A stretch of 15,164 nt of DNA from Firmicutes bacterium UBA1535 (GCA_002323775.1 DCPV01000285.1:7394-22557); one strand, 5' to 3'. Counted from the first letter of the stretch, positions 7,356 through 13,707 are shown. Translations and numbers: made by a program. The notes: generated by a model not told the origin, from the letters alone.

Positions 7356-7619
7356 ATGTCAGTAAAAATTAGATTAAAAAGAATGGGTTCTAAAAAGAAA
7401 CCTTTTTACAGAATCGTTGTAGCGGATTCTCGTTCACCAAGAGATGGACGTTTTATAGAAGAAATAGGATACTACAACCCTGTAGTTGAGCCAAAAATAG
7501 TTAAGATAGATGATGAAAAAGCTATTAAATGGTTGGAAAATGGTGCAAAACCAACAGATACAGTAGGAATGCTATTTAAAACTAACGGTATCTTTGATAA
7601 GAAGAACGAGAGCAAGTAG
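7356..7619 (+). CDS. rpsP: 30S ribosomal protein S16
   Basis: An 87-residue S16, an assembly protein of the small ribosomal subunit. It opens with [26 protein letters not shown], the family's most conserved block, followed by [14 protein letters not shown] and GAKPTDTV. An in-frame GTG at 7347 lies within the ribosome binding site AAGGAGGTGA (7341-7350), so the ATG at 7356 is the start. That site is close to ideal, in keeping with a highly expressed ribosomal gene. It is separated from ffh by 158 bases with potential RNA structure. Confidence 0.97.
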   Translation: MSVKIRLKRMGSKKKPFYRIVVADSRSPRDGRFIEEIGYYNPVVEPKIVKIDDEKAIKWLENGAKPTDTVGMLFKTNGIFDKKNESK

Positions 7620-7647
7620 TAGCAAGGTATAGTTAAAGGAGAAAATA

Positions 7648-7878
7648 ATGGGTGAATTAGTTGAATATATAGCAAAATCACTGGTAGATAATCCTGAGCA
7701 AGTTAAAGTAAAAGAAGTTGAAGGCAGTCAATCGCTTATCATTGAGCTTAGCGTTGCTCCTGAAGATATGGGCAAGGTTATAGGCAAACAAGGAAGAATA
7801 GCTAAAGCTATAAGAACAGTAGTTAAAGCTGCTGCAACAAAAGACAACAAAAGAGTAATTGTAGAAATAATACAATAA
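7648..7878 (+). CDS. khpA: KH-domain RNA-binding protein KhpA (YlqC)
   Basis: A 76-residue single KH domain with the RNA-contacting GxxG loop as GKQG (46-49) in the usual VIGKQGRIAKAIRT context. In Firmicutes this protein pairs with KhpB (Jag) and binds many RNAs; in streptococci the pair affects cell division. AAAGGAG precedes the ATG. Its place after rpsP is standard. Normally rimM follows at once, but here about 2.57 kb intervene. Confidence 0.93.
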   Translation: MGELVEYIAKSLVDNPEQVKVKEVEGSQSLIIELSVAPEDMGKVIGKQGRIAKAIRTVVKAAATKDNKRVIVEIIQ

Positions 7879-7899
7879 TATTAAAAACATATTAAAATC

Positions 7900-7935
7900 A
7901 ACACGTTTAGCAAGAAGTGTTGTGTTATTGCTAAC
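7900..7935. repeat. Overlapping inverted repeats after khpA
   Basis: TTAGCAA (7907-7913) pairs with TTGCTAA (7928-7934), and the alternative AACAC (7900-7904) pairs with GTGTT (7917-7921). They lie between the khpA stop and the stop of the recombinase remnant on the other strand. Possible roles are a weak terminator for either gene or part of an old attachment site. There is no clear T-run. Confidence 0.35.
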
Positions 7936-7937
7936 AT

Positions 7938-8109
7938 TTACAAGAGGTTTTTCATTAGTTGTTCAAACTTTTGAGAGGCTTCTTTTTTTTATTTTCTTTG
8001 TTACATGTAGATATATATTTCTTATTGTTTTATCATCATTATGCCTTAAACGTTTCACTATTTCCTCCAACCGTACTTCAACCTCAGTTAATAATGAAAT
8101 GGAAAGGTA
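7938..8109 (-). pseudogene. Tyrosine recombinase (phage/ICE integrase) C-terminal remnant, frameshifted
   Basis: On the minus strand one frame reads ISLLTEVEVRLEEIVKRL, then RHNDDKTIRNIYLHVTKK. This is the end of the catalytic domain of a tyrosine recombinase: the L-R-H corresponds to the LGH box and the Tyr of NIYLHV to the nucleophile. It then hits TGA, but the next frame continues as EASQKFEQLMKNLL and stops with TAA at 7940-7938, which is the usual tail of such integrases. The switch falls at a run of eight T (7983-7990 on the plus strand), so one inserted base explains it. Upstream of 8109 a stop and AT-rich sequence follow, and the conserved Arg boxes are missing. The gene is a dead fragment of about 170 bases and the only trace of a mobile element here. 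Confidence 0.7.
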
Positions 8110-8143
8110 AGATTGTGTTTATAAATATATCGACAATTTAATA

Positions 8144-8172
8144 TTGATAATTGGTAAAAAATATATTACAAT
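8144..8172 (+). promoter_or_regulatory. Promoter of the GrpB-family gene
   Basis: TTGATA (8144-8149), a 17-base spacer and TACAAT (8167-8172), about 40 bases upstream of the GrpB-family start. Confidence 0.55.
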
Positions 8173-8214
8173 AATTTATACTATTACATATTATTTATGT
8201 TAGGCGGTGTTGCT

Positions 8215-8727
8215 TTGAAAACAAAAAAAGTAATTGTTTTACCATATACTGATGAATGGCAAACCAATTTTGTTGCTATTCGAGATGAATTAGCTATATC
8301 CTTACAAGGAAAATATTTGGCAATAGAACATGTTGGAAGTACTTCTGTAAAAGGGCTATCTGCAAAGCCAATTATAGATATAGACATAGTTATTGAAGAT
8401 TATAAAATATTTAAAGACGTGAAAAATAAATTAGAAACTATCGGTTATCATCATGAAGGTGATTTAGGAATAAAAGATAGAGAGGCTTTTAAATATGAAG
8501 GCAAAGAACATTTGCAAAAACATCACCTGTATGTATGTCTTAAAGAGTCTGCTGAGTTAAGACGACATATTACTTTCAGGGATTATTTGCAAGATAATGC
8601 AGAAGCAATAAAAGAGTATAGCATAGTAAAAGAAGAAGCTGCAAAGTTATTTCCGGATGATATTGAAAAGTATATGCAATATAAGGCTTCATGTATTGAA
8701 AACTTATATAAAAAATGTGGATTATGA
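8215..8727 (+). CDS. GrpB family protein (UPF0157, nucleotidyltransferase fold)
   Basis: A 170-residue GrpB-family protein. The core motif EHVGSTSVKGLSAKPIIDIDI (residues 38-57) carries the GS and D-x-D pattern of nucleotidyltransferase-fold proteins. Further family landmarks are HHLYVC and RRHITFRDYL. The same domain is fused to dephospho-CoA kinase in some bacteria, but its own reaction is not established. Two starts are possible. The ATG at 8197 lacks a binding site; the TTG at 8215 follows AGGCGGTG (8202-8209) by 5 bases and gives the usual beginning MKTKKVIVLPYTDEW. I chose TTG, with moderate certainty. The gene sits inside the ribosomal operon between khpA and rimM and has its own promoter and terminator, so it is probably acquired cargo. 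Confidence 0.85.
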   Translation: MKTKKVIVLPYTDEWQTNFVAIRDELAISLQGKYLAIEHVGSTSVKGLSAKPIIDIDIVIEDYKIFKDVKNKLETIGYHHEGDLGIKDREAFKYEGKEHLQKHHLYVCLKESAELRRHITFRDYLQDNAEAIKEYSIVKEEAAKLFPDDIEKYMQYKASCIENLYKKCGL

Positions 8728-8779
8728 GCATAATCCTACTTAATGGAAGCTGCTATAAATGAATAGTTATATATCTGTA

Positions 8780-8817
8780 ACTACCAATTATCATATATGG
8801 AATTGGTAGTTTTTTTC
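8780..8817 (+). terminator. Terminator of the GrpB-family gene
   Basis: A perfect 10-bp stem, ACTACCAATT (8780-8789) with AATTGGTAGT (8801-8810), followed by TTTTTTC. A strong Rho-independent terminator. Confidence 0.9.
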
Positions 8818-8890
8818 TTTAAAATGTATAAAAGATAATTATGAAAATGCCTTTTACCTCAAAAACAGGAATAAGAAAAGATAAGTAAAG

Positions 8891-8923
8891 TAAAGTCAGC
8901 GGGTATCATACCCACTGACTTTA
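8891..8923 (-). terminator. Terminator of the collagen-like gene
   Basis: TAAAGTCAG (8891-8899) pairs with CTGACTTTA (8915-8923). After one mismatch, GGGT pairs with ACCC around a 5-base loop. Read on the minus strand, it follows the collagen-like stop codon by about 35 bases and leads into a T-rich stretch. Confidence 0.8.
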
Positions 8924-8957
8924 TAATAAGATTATTCAACGACAAATCTAAAAACAG

Positions 8958-9938
8958 TTATATCGCTAGATATACTACGGTTATATTTGCACTGCTGACA
9001 AGAGGATCCAAGAAAATCTCGTTGCCAGTAGAATTGATTAGAGTGACGATTGCCGGAGCTGTTGCTATTGTAATAAAGTCAGAACCAGAGACTTGGTCGA
9101 TTGAAATTGTAGAAGTCGCATTGGAGTGAACATTTCCGTCCACAGCCAAAGAAATCGTCAGTGACGGTGATACGGTAGAGCCGCCTATGGCTACCCACCA
9201 ATTAATCAAGTAATTACCTGGCTGATTTAGTGTAATTTCACTTGTTACAGGATTAAAGGTAGCATAGCTGCCTTGTGAATTTATCACGGTATTAAGCGGA
9301 ATTATATCCTCATTATCAATAGAGGTGCTTGTTCCGTTAATTAACTGAACCTGTAATCCAGATAGCGTAGAAGGAGGACCTTGAGGGCCGGCTGGGCCTG
9401 CCACACCTTGAGGACCTGCTGGACCTATCTCTCCAGCCACGCCTTGTGCTCCCGCAGGACCCGCTGGACCTTGTATTCCGGCCGGACCTGCCACACCTTG
9501 AGGACCTGCCGGACCAATTTCTCCAGCCGGACCTTGTACTCCCGCTGGGCCTGCCGGACCTTGTGTTCCTGTTTCACCTTGAGGACCTGCTGTACCAATT
9601 TCCCCAGCCGGGCCTTGTGCTCCCGCAGGACCCGCTGGACCTTGTATTCCAGCCGGACCTGCCACACCTTGAGGACCTGCTGGTCCTATTTCTCCAGCCG
9701 GACCTTGTACTCCCGCAGGACCTGCTGGACCTTGTGTTCCTGCCGGGCCTGCCGCACCTTGAGGACCTGCTGGTCCTGTTTCTCCAGCCGGACCTATTGG
9801 ACCTTGAGGGCCCATTGGGCCTTGTGGACCTATCGGACCTGGCGGTCCAGGTGGACCAACATAGCAGCGACAATTGCAGTGCTGATTGTAATTGGCACTC
9901 ATTATATTATAATTAGAAAAATCCCTATTATCATTCAT
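8958..9938 (-). CDS. Collagen-like protein, probable exosporium/spore-surface (BclA-like)
   Basis: A 326-residue protein in three parts. Residues 1-27 are a short head with a cysteine cluster HCNCRC and no signal peptide. Residues 28-189 are 54 uninterrupted Gly-X-Y triplets. Residues 190-326 are a beta-rich C-terminal domain starting [18 protein letters not shown], resembling the trimerising TNF/C1q-like heads of BclA-type proteins. Such proteins form hair-like filaments on the outer coat of Bacillus and Clostridioides spores, where N-terminal cysteines may aid anchoring. GGAGGAAAG precedes the ATG, and a SigK-like promoter lies upstream. The triplets form 30-residue units (90 bases). Its GC content is clearly above its neighbours, as expected for Gly/Pro/Ala coding. 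It runs against the ribosomal operon. Spore location is inferred. Confidence 0.85.
   Translation of the reverse strand: MNDNRDFSNYNIMSANYNQHCNCRCYVGPPGPPGPIGPQGPMGPQGPIGPAGETGPAGPQGAAGPAGTQGPAGPAGVQGPAGEIGPAGPQGVAGPAGIQGPAGPAGAQGPAGEIGTAGPQGETGTQGPAGPAGVQGPAGEIGPAGPQGVAGPAGIQGPAGPAGAQGVAGEIGPAGPQGVAGPAGPQGPPSTLSGLQVQLINGTSTSIDNEDIIPLNTVINSQGSYATFNPVTSEITLNQPGNYLINWWVAIGGSTVSPSLTISLAVDGNVHSNATSTISIDQVSGSDFITIATAPAIVTLINSTGNEIFLDPLVSSANITVVYLAI
9372..9767 (-). repeat. 90-bp tandem repeat array in the collagen-like gene
   Basis: Residues 58-189 consist of a ten-triplet unit, roughly [19 protein letters not shown] followed by [11 protein letters not shown], present in four copies plus half a copy. 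Copy three is one triplet shorter and reads GETGTQ in place of GVAGPAGIQ. The nucleotide copies are also very similar. This favours slippage or recombination, so the length probably varies among strains. Confidence 0.8.
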
Positions 9939-9985
9939 AATCTTTCCTCCAGTTTAGGATGTAATTAGGTATTATGTTCCTAATA

Positions 9986-10013
9986 TACTATATGTCCAAA
10001 GTAGAAAATTGGT
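9986..10013 (-). promoter_or_regulatory. Candidate SigK-type sporulation promoter of the collagen-like gene
   Basis: On the minus strand, ACC (10013-10011), 16 bases, then CATATAGTA (9994-9986). The second box fits the SigK -10 pattern CATANNNTA exactly, and the first fits the -35 pattern (AC core) at the right distance. It lies about 40 bases before the start codon. This suits a mother-cell gene for a spore-surface protein. Confidence 0.55.
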
Positions 10014-10374
10014 ACTATATTTTAGACAAGGTTATATGGATAAATATACACTTATATATATAATAATATTTTGTTGGTTTTAGATAAATAGTTATTAATA
10101 AGCTTGCAAAAGTCGTATTTGATAGTCAATATGAGTACACTATAAGTGTTTGTATGGAAAAAACAAAAATATAATAGATTTATAACTTTTATTTAAGAGT
10201 TTGACGATATAAAAGAATGGACTATGTGTAAATGGAGCTAAAGGATGTATAATAATTTATTTTATTAAGTAAAATAAAATTTCAGAAAGAAGTTTAGCTT
10301 TAATGTTTGTTGTGAAATTTACTTAACAGCTTGCTAAATGAAGTAAGTTTTAAAATAATAAAAATTCTTTTTTA
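10014..10374. other. Non-coding AT-rich spacer upstream of rimM
   Basis: No gene is recognisable on either strand. A weak promoter-like pair TTGATA (10119-10124) and TATAAG (10141-10146), 16 bases apart, points toward rimM. A small inverted repeat ACACT-ATA-AGTGT (10137-10149) overlaps its second box. TTACTT (10319-10324) can pair with AAGTAA (10341-10346). Nothing else is supported. Confidence 0.4.
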
Positions 10375-10403
10375 TTGTATTTTAGTATCATTAATGGTAT
10401 TAT
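10375..10403 (+). promoter_or_regulatory. Promoter of rimM
   Basis: TTGTAT (10375-10380), a 17-base spacer and TATTAT (10398-10403), 43 bases upstream of the rimM start. It gives rimM and trmD a start independent of the ffh promoter, which lies beyond an opposing gene and a strong terminator. Confidence 0.6.
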
Positions 10404-10446
10404 ATAAAGAGAAATTTTATGATAAATATTAATTAATGAGGAATTT

Positions 10447-10947
10447 ATGAAAGAATATATTAGAGTTGGAAAAATAGTAAATACACATGGAATTAAGGGA
10501 TGTATGAAAGTTTTATCATTGACTGATGAATTAGATAGATTTGACGAGCTGGACTATGTGTATACTGAGATAGATGACAAAAAAAGAAAAATAAATAGTG
10601 TTTGGTATAGAAATGGGATGGTCTATTTAGAGCTTGAAGGGGTCAACAATATGGATGATGCGATAAAGCTAAAGGAATCTTATGTTTCTATAGAAGAAGC
10701 TCAGCTAAAAGAGCTTCCAGAGGATACTTATTATATATATGATTTAAAAGGACTTGATGTTTATAGTACAGAGGGTGAGCTTATAGGCAAAATTAAAGAA
10801 ATATTCCAAACTGGAGCTAATGATGTGTATGAGGTGGTAGGGAATTCAAAAACTCATTATATACCAGCTATAAAAAATATAGTTAAGGAAGTAAATATTA
10901 AGGAAAAGAAAGTCATAATTAATGTTGTTGAGGGACTTTTAAATTAA
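10447..10947 (+). CDS. rimM: Ribosome maturation factor RimM
   Basis: A 166-residue RimM, which binds the 30S head (through S19) and helps process 16S rRNA. The N-terminal beta-barrel begins YIRVGKIVNTHGIKG, a strong signature. The C-terminal PRC-barrel follows LPEDTYYIYDLKGLDVY and includes GKIKEIFQTGANDVYEV and IPAIKNIVKEV. Length is normal. A GAGGAA site lies about 5 bases before the ATG. In other Firmicutes rimM follows khpA directly and is closely joined to trmD. Here it is 2.57 kb from khpA and 216 bases from trmD. Confidence 0.95.
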   Translation: MKEYIRVGKIVNTHGIKGCMKVLSLTDELDRFDELDYVYTEIDDKKRKINSVWYRNGMVYLELEGVNNMDDAIKLKESYVSIEEAQLKELPEDTYYIYDLKGLDVYSTEGELIGKIKEIFQTGANDVYEVVGNSKTHYIPAIKNIVKEVNIKEKKVIINVVEGLLN

Positions 10948-11109
10948 ATTATAAATATTTATTTTTAAAATAACATGATAACTTTGCAATCAGTGATATT
11001 TTAAGATGAATTTTTATAACTCCTATACAAATTTTAATTTAATCATATGAGCTAACAAAATTAAATGAAATGATAAAATATTTTAAAAGTTAATTAGAAA
11101 GGATACATT

Positions 11110-11151
11110 AAACTGTTACGTGAGATAATATAATTTTTTATGTGACAGTTT
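11110..11151 (+). promoter_or_regulatory. Hairpin just upstream of trmD, possible translational control
   Basis: A 13-bp stem (11110-11122 with 11139-11151; ten Watson-Crick and three G-T pairs) with a 16-base loop. Its 3' arm ends 12 bases before the trmD ATG. No good Shine-Dalgarno sequence lies between the hairpin and the ATG (TATGAGTATAAA). A better one, AGAAAGGAT, sits just upstream of the hairpin. It lacks the T-run of a terminator. Confidence 0.5.
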
Positions 11152-11163
11152 TATGAGTATAAA

Positions 11164-11895
11164 ATGAAAATAGATATAATCACACTCTTTCCAGAGCTTA
11201 TAGATACTTATGCTAAAAACGGTATTATTGGGAGAGGGGTAGAAAATAATTTACTTAAAATAAATTATGTAAACTTACGAGAATTTTCTGAGGATAAACA
11301 TAAGAGAGTTGACGATTATCCATATGGTGGGGGACCTGGGATGCTATTAAAGCCTGAGCCATTGTATAATGCTCTTACGCACATTAAAGAGGACAATAGC
11401 TATGTAATTTATCTTTCACCAAAGGGAAACTTATTTACCCAGCAAAAAGCAGCAGAATATGCTGCGTTTGAACACATAATATTTATAGTTGGTCATTATG
11501 AGGGTATTGATCAGCGTATTATTGACATGTTTGTAGATGAAGAAGTGTCGGTAGGTGATTATGTGCTTACAAGTGGTGAGCTTCCGGCGCTTATCATGAC
11601 AGATGCCATAGCAAGATTAATTCCTGGCGTTCTTGGTTCTGAGGAATCAATTGTAGAGGAATCTCATAGCAGCAATTTGCTAGAATATCCTCAATATACA
11701 AGACCAGAGGAATTCATGGGACATAGAGTTCCGGAAATTATACTATCGGGCAATCATCAAAAAATAAAGGCATGGAGAGAATTAAAATCCATAGAGTTGA
11801 CAATAGAGAGAAGACAAGATAAGCTTAGGGATATTGATAAGTCTGAAATAGATAAAAGGTGTGAGAAGTTAAATAAGACTATAAAAAGGGGATAG
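11164..11895 (+). CDS. trmD: tRNA (guanine-37-N1)-methyltransferase TrmD
   Basis: A 243-residue SPOUT-class enzyme that methylates G37 next to the anticodon using S-adenosylmethionine, preventing +1 frameshifting. The N-terminus MKIDIITLFPELI and the block YPYGGGPGMLLKPEP (52-66) are typical. The trefoil-knot binding site is formed by LSPKG (84-88), VGHYEGIDQR (109-118) and SVGDYVLTSGELPA. YPQYTRP and GHRVPEILLSGNH-like motifs follow. Length is normal. The ribosome binding site is weak and a hairpin precedes it, so expression is probably low, as known for trmD in the E. coli operon. A VanZ-like gene follows after 6 bases in place of the usual rplS. Confidence 0.96.
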   Translation: MKIDIITLFPELIDTYAKNGIIGRGVENNLLKINYVNLREFSEDKHKRVDDYPYGGGPGMLLKPEPLYNALTHIKEDNSYVIYLSPKGNLFTQQKAAEYAAFEHIIFIVGHYEGIDQRIIDMFVDEEVSVGDYVLTSGELPALIMTDAIARLIPGVLGSEESIVEESHSSNLLEYPQYTRPEEFMGHRVPEIILSGNHQKIKAWRELKSIELTIERRQDKLRDIDKSEIDKRCEKLNKTIKRG

Positions 11896-11901
11896 CCAAT
11901 A

Positions 11902-12546
11902 ATGCCATTTGTGATAGATACTATAAAAGAATATATAGCTGTTGGACTGATGATAGGTTCTGTGTCGTTCTTTTTATGTATGCTGATATATTTGTTTATT
12001 TATAAAAAAATAATGAATGGGAAAAAAATGTTAAATTATAAAAAGGCATTAATTTTGAGCATTTTTATTGCATATATATATTTGGTTTTAAATACAACTA
12101 TTTTTGCTAATTTTAGAAATGTAATGAGTAGCGGAATTAATTTAGAGCTTTTTAATTCCTATAGAAAAGTGCTTTACAGGTTTACAAATAGTATTGTTTG
12201 GCGTGATATTACCTTAAATATATTAATGTTTGTTCCTTTTGGATTTTTATTGCCTTTATTGAATAAAGTTTTTTACAAGCCTTATGTTACATTGATGTTG
12301 AGTTTTTTATTTACTATTGGTATAGAAATAACTCAATTAATAATTAAAGTAGGTGCGTATGATGTAGATGATATTTTTAATAATTTTTTAGGCTCAATAA
12401 TTGGATATTGTCTTGTAATGTCCTTCTTATCTTCAAAATTTAACAAAAATATAAATAAACCAAAGTATTTTTTAATATATTTTATACTATTAATTATAAT
12501 TGTTCTTTCATTTTTAGGATATTATATTTTTTGTTTTATACATTAA
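11902..12546 (+). CDS. VanZ-like family membrane protein
   Basis: A 214-residue membrane protein with about five or six hydrophobic segments. The VanZ-domain signature is present: NILMFVPFGFLLPLL, then IEITQLIIKVGAYDVDDIFNNFLG and SIIGY, with the usual acidic pair in the D-V-D-D motif. VanZ itself gives low-level teicoplanin resistance by an unclear route. Most VanZ-like proteins have no proven role and are linked to the cell envelope. AGGGGAT inside the end of trmD serves as the ribosome binding site, so the gene is co-transcribed with trmD. It ends at a hairpin shared with the opposite gene. This is not a standard member of the operon. Confidence 0.88.
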   Translation: MPFVIDTIKEYIAVGLMIGSVSFFLCMLIYLFIYKKIMNGKKMLNYKKALILSIFIAYIYLVLNTTIFANFRNVMSSGINLELFNSYRKVLYRFTNSIVWRDITLNILMFVPFGFLLPLLNKVFYKPYVTLMLSFLFTIGIEITQLIIKVGAYDVDDIFNNFLGSIIGYCLVMSFLSSKFNKNINKPKYFLIYFILLIIIVLSFLGYYIFCFIH

Positions 12547-12551
12547 CAATA

Positions 12552-12574
12552 AAGGGCGATGTTTAATCGCCCTT
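12552..12574. terminator. Bidirectional terminator between the VanZ-like and flavin-binding genes
   Basis: AAGGGCGAT (12552-12560) pairs perfectly with ATCGCCCTT (12566-12574) around a 5-base loop. It lies between two converging genes, 5 bases after one stop and 2 before the other. The flanking T-runs are short. Confidence 0.75.
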
Positions 12575-12576
12575 AT

Positions 12577-12969
12577 CTATAATTTGATTACTTCAGGTTC
12601 TTTACCTAAAGAAAATATTTTTGCTGTTGCTTCTGTTAAATACAACACTTCAAATATTCCGTCATTTATACTGTAAAAATTTTTAAGAGATGGCTTTGCT
12701 TCTAACATAGCCTGCTTGGCTTCTACTCTTTCATCTACTATGAGTGTTCCCTCTAAACGTATCCACTTATCATCTGTCACAGACGAAATTTCAACATTTG
12801 GATTTGCAAGTATTTGTTTAAAAACATTTTTTTGATTATTTGTACATATGTATACCTTTCCGTCAAACTCAGCTACTGCACCGAATGGTCTCACTCTAGG
12901 CTTATCGTTTTCCACTGTTGATAAGTAAAATGTACCGCTTTGAATTAAAAATTCCGTTACTTTGTTCAT
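12577..12969 (-). CDS. Pyridoxamine 5'-phosphate oxidase-like flavin-binding split-barrel protein
   Basis: A 130-residue protein of the FMN-binding split-barrel (PNPOx-like) superfamily. Typical stretches are FLIQSGTFYLSTVENDKPRVRPFG near the N-terminus, VYICTNNQKNVFKQILANPNVEIS in the centre and WIRLEGTLIVDE. It is a short stand-alone version, unlike true PdxH. Relatives include nitro-compound reductases and general stress proteins, so a redox role with flavin is likely but the substrate is unknown. A GTG at 12981 lies in frame but inside the ribosome binding site GGAGGTAATT; the ATG at 12969 is the start. It is transcribed divergently from the HxlR-type regulator, which probably controls it. 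Confidence 0.85.
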   Translation of the reverse strand: MNKVTEFLIQSGTFYLSTVENDKPRVRPFGAVAEFDGKVYICTNNQKNVFKQILANPNVEISSVTDDKWIRLEGTLIVDERVEAKQAMLEAKPSLKNFYSINDGIFEVLYLTEATAKIFSLGKEPEVIKL

Positions 12970-13054
12970 AATTACCTCCACGCAATTAGTTTTCTTTTTT
13001 AATTTTTTGATATTGAATAATAATATTTGTATGATATAATTACTCTGTATTAAA

Positions 13055-13082
13055 ATTATACCAACTATAAATATTTTAACAA
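13055..13082 (-). promoter_or_regulatory. Promoter of the flavin-binding protein gene
   Basis: On the minus strand, TTGTTA (13082-13077), a 16-base spacer and TATAAT (13060-13055), about 85 bases upstream of the start codon. Confidence 0.6.
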
Positions 13083-13103
13083 GTACGATTTTTAGCTAGA
13101 GTA

Positions 13104-13121
13104 AGTATCTTTTATGATACT
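13104..13121. promoter_or_regulatory. Candidate operator for the HxlR-type regulator
   Basis: An 18-bp inverted repeat, AGTATC-TTTTAT-GATACT, lies between the two divergent genes. It is 22 bases upstream of the minus-strand -35 box and 67 bases before the regulator start. Size and symmetry suit a winged-helix dimer. Confidence 0.45.
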
Positions 13122-13187
13122 ATTGGAGCATTTGAGAATATAGCTTTAAAAAAAATTTTTACAAATGGAGAGGATATAGGTATTATA

Positions 13188-13547
13188 ATGAACAAAAATA
13201 TTAAAAAAGTAGAAGATAGTTTATTTGGTAAATGTCCATATGCTACAGCACAAAGAATTTTTTCTGGAAAGTGGACTATATTAATCATATATAGCTTATG
13301 CGATAAAACATTAAGATTTAGTGAAATTCAAAAGAGAATATTCGGAGTTACTCAGGCAACGTTGACTAAGCAGCTAAGAATATTAGAAGATTATGGGTTG
13401 ATAAAAAGACACGTATATGCTGAAGTACCACCAAAAGTTGAATATTCATTAACTGAAATAGGAAAAGAATTTGTACCTATACTTAATCAAATTAAGGATT
13501 TTGGAAATAAATATATAGATTATTTTAAAGAAGAATTTTCAAAATAA
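13188..13547 (+). CDS. HxlR-type winged-helix transcriptional regulator
   Basis: A 119-residue single-domain HxlR-family regulator. It has the family hallmark CPYATAQRIFSGKWTILIIY, with Cys16 in the position that senses thiol-reactive compounds in relatives such as YodB and HypR of Bacillus subtilis. The winged helix follows (RFSEIQKRIFGVTQATLTKQ, then LRILEDYGLIKRHVYAEVPP), ending with the dimerisation helix. It is divergent from the flavin-binding gene with a palindrome between them, a common arrangement in which the regulator controls itself and its neighbour. Redox or electrophile sensing is inferred from the cysteine and the flavoprotein neighbour. Confidence 0.92.
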   Translation: MNKNIKKVEDSLFGKCPYATAQRIFSGKWTILIIYSLCDKTLRFSEIQKRIFGVTQATLTKQLRILEDYGLIKRHVYAEVPPKVEYSLTEIGKEFVPILNQIKDFGNKYIDYFKEEFSK

Positions 13548-13554
13548 TTTTGAA
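13538..13554. repeat. Palindrome over the hxlR-type gene stop codon
   Basis: TTCAAAAT-A-ATTTTGAA is a perfect 17-base inverted repeat spanning the stop codon. It has no T-run, so it is at best a weak terminator. Confidence 0.35.
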
Positions 13555-13606
13555 TAATATAATTTAAGTGCTTTTATCATTTTTTCAAAAAAATATAAAA
13601 AAACCC

Positions 13607-13635
13607 TTGCATTAATAAATCTCTTATGCTATACT
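13607..13635 (+). promoter_or_regulatory. Promoter of rplS
   Basis: TTGCAT (13607-13612), a 17-base spacer and TATACT (13630-13635), with an extended -10 TGC just before it. It lies about 70 bases upstream of rplS, which therefore does not depend on the trmD transcript. Confidence 0.75.
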
Positions 13636-13641
13636 CTTTAA

Positions 13642-13707
13642 GGAGTATACGGCGGTCCTCTGTAATTTTATTTCATGAACGCTTAAAATGAAGGGAGGTA
13701 TACATAA
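13642..13707 (+). promoter_or_regulatory. Structured 5' leader of rplS, candidate L19 autoregulatory leader
   Basis: GTATAC occurs at 13645-13650 and again at 13698-13703. Being self-complementary, the two copies can pair and would tie up the end of the GGGAGG ribosome binding site. Inside, TTCAT (13672-13676) pairs with ATGAA (13688-13692), and CCTC (13657-13660) could instead pair with GAGG of the binding site. An L19 leader in this position is known from Firmicutes, where L19 is thought to limit its own translation. I matched it by position and layout, not by a covariance search. Confidence 0.5.

Noticed and set aside
7922..8141. Two small plus-strand reading frames after khpA
   Set aside because: They lie antisense to the integrase remnant, are rich in Phe/Leu because of the T-runs, and have no ribosome binding site.
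9372..9767. Regular repeats as a CRISPR array
   Set aside because: The repeats are contiguous, without spacers, and encode Gly-X-Y triplets in frame.
9381..9968. Long plus-strand reading frames opposite the collagen-like gene
   Set aside because: They are by-products of the Gly-X-Y repeats, which avoid stops in several frames. The predicted proteins are Cys/Trp/Arg-rich with no domain and no ribosome binding site.
10200..10230. TTTGACGA and TGGACTATGTGTA also occur in rimM (10540-10562), suggesting a partial duplication
   Set aside because: The spacing differs (10 against 2 bases), the surroundings do not align, and 13-base matches are expected by chance in AT-rich DNA of this length.
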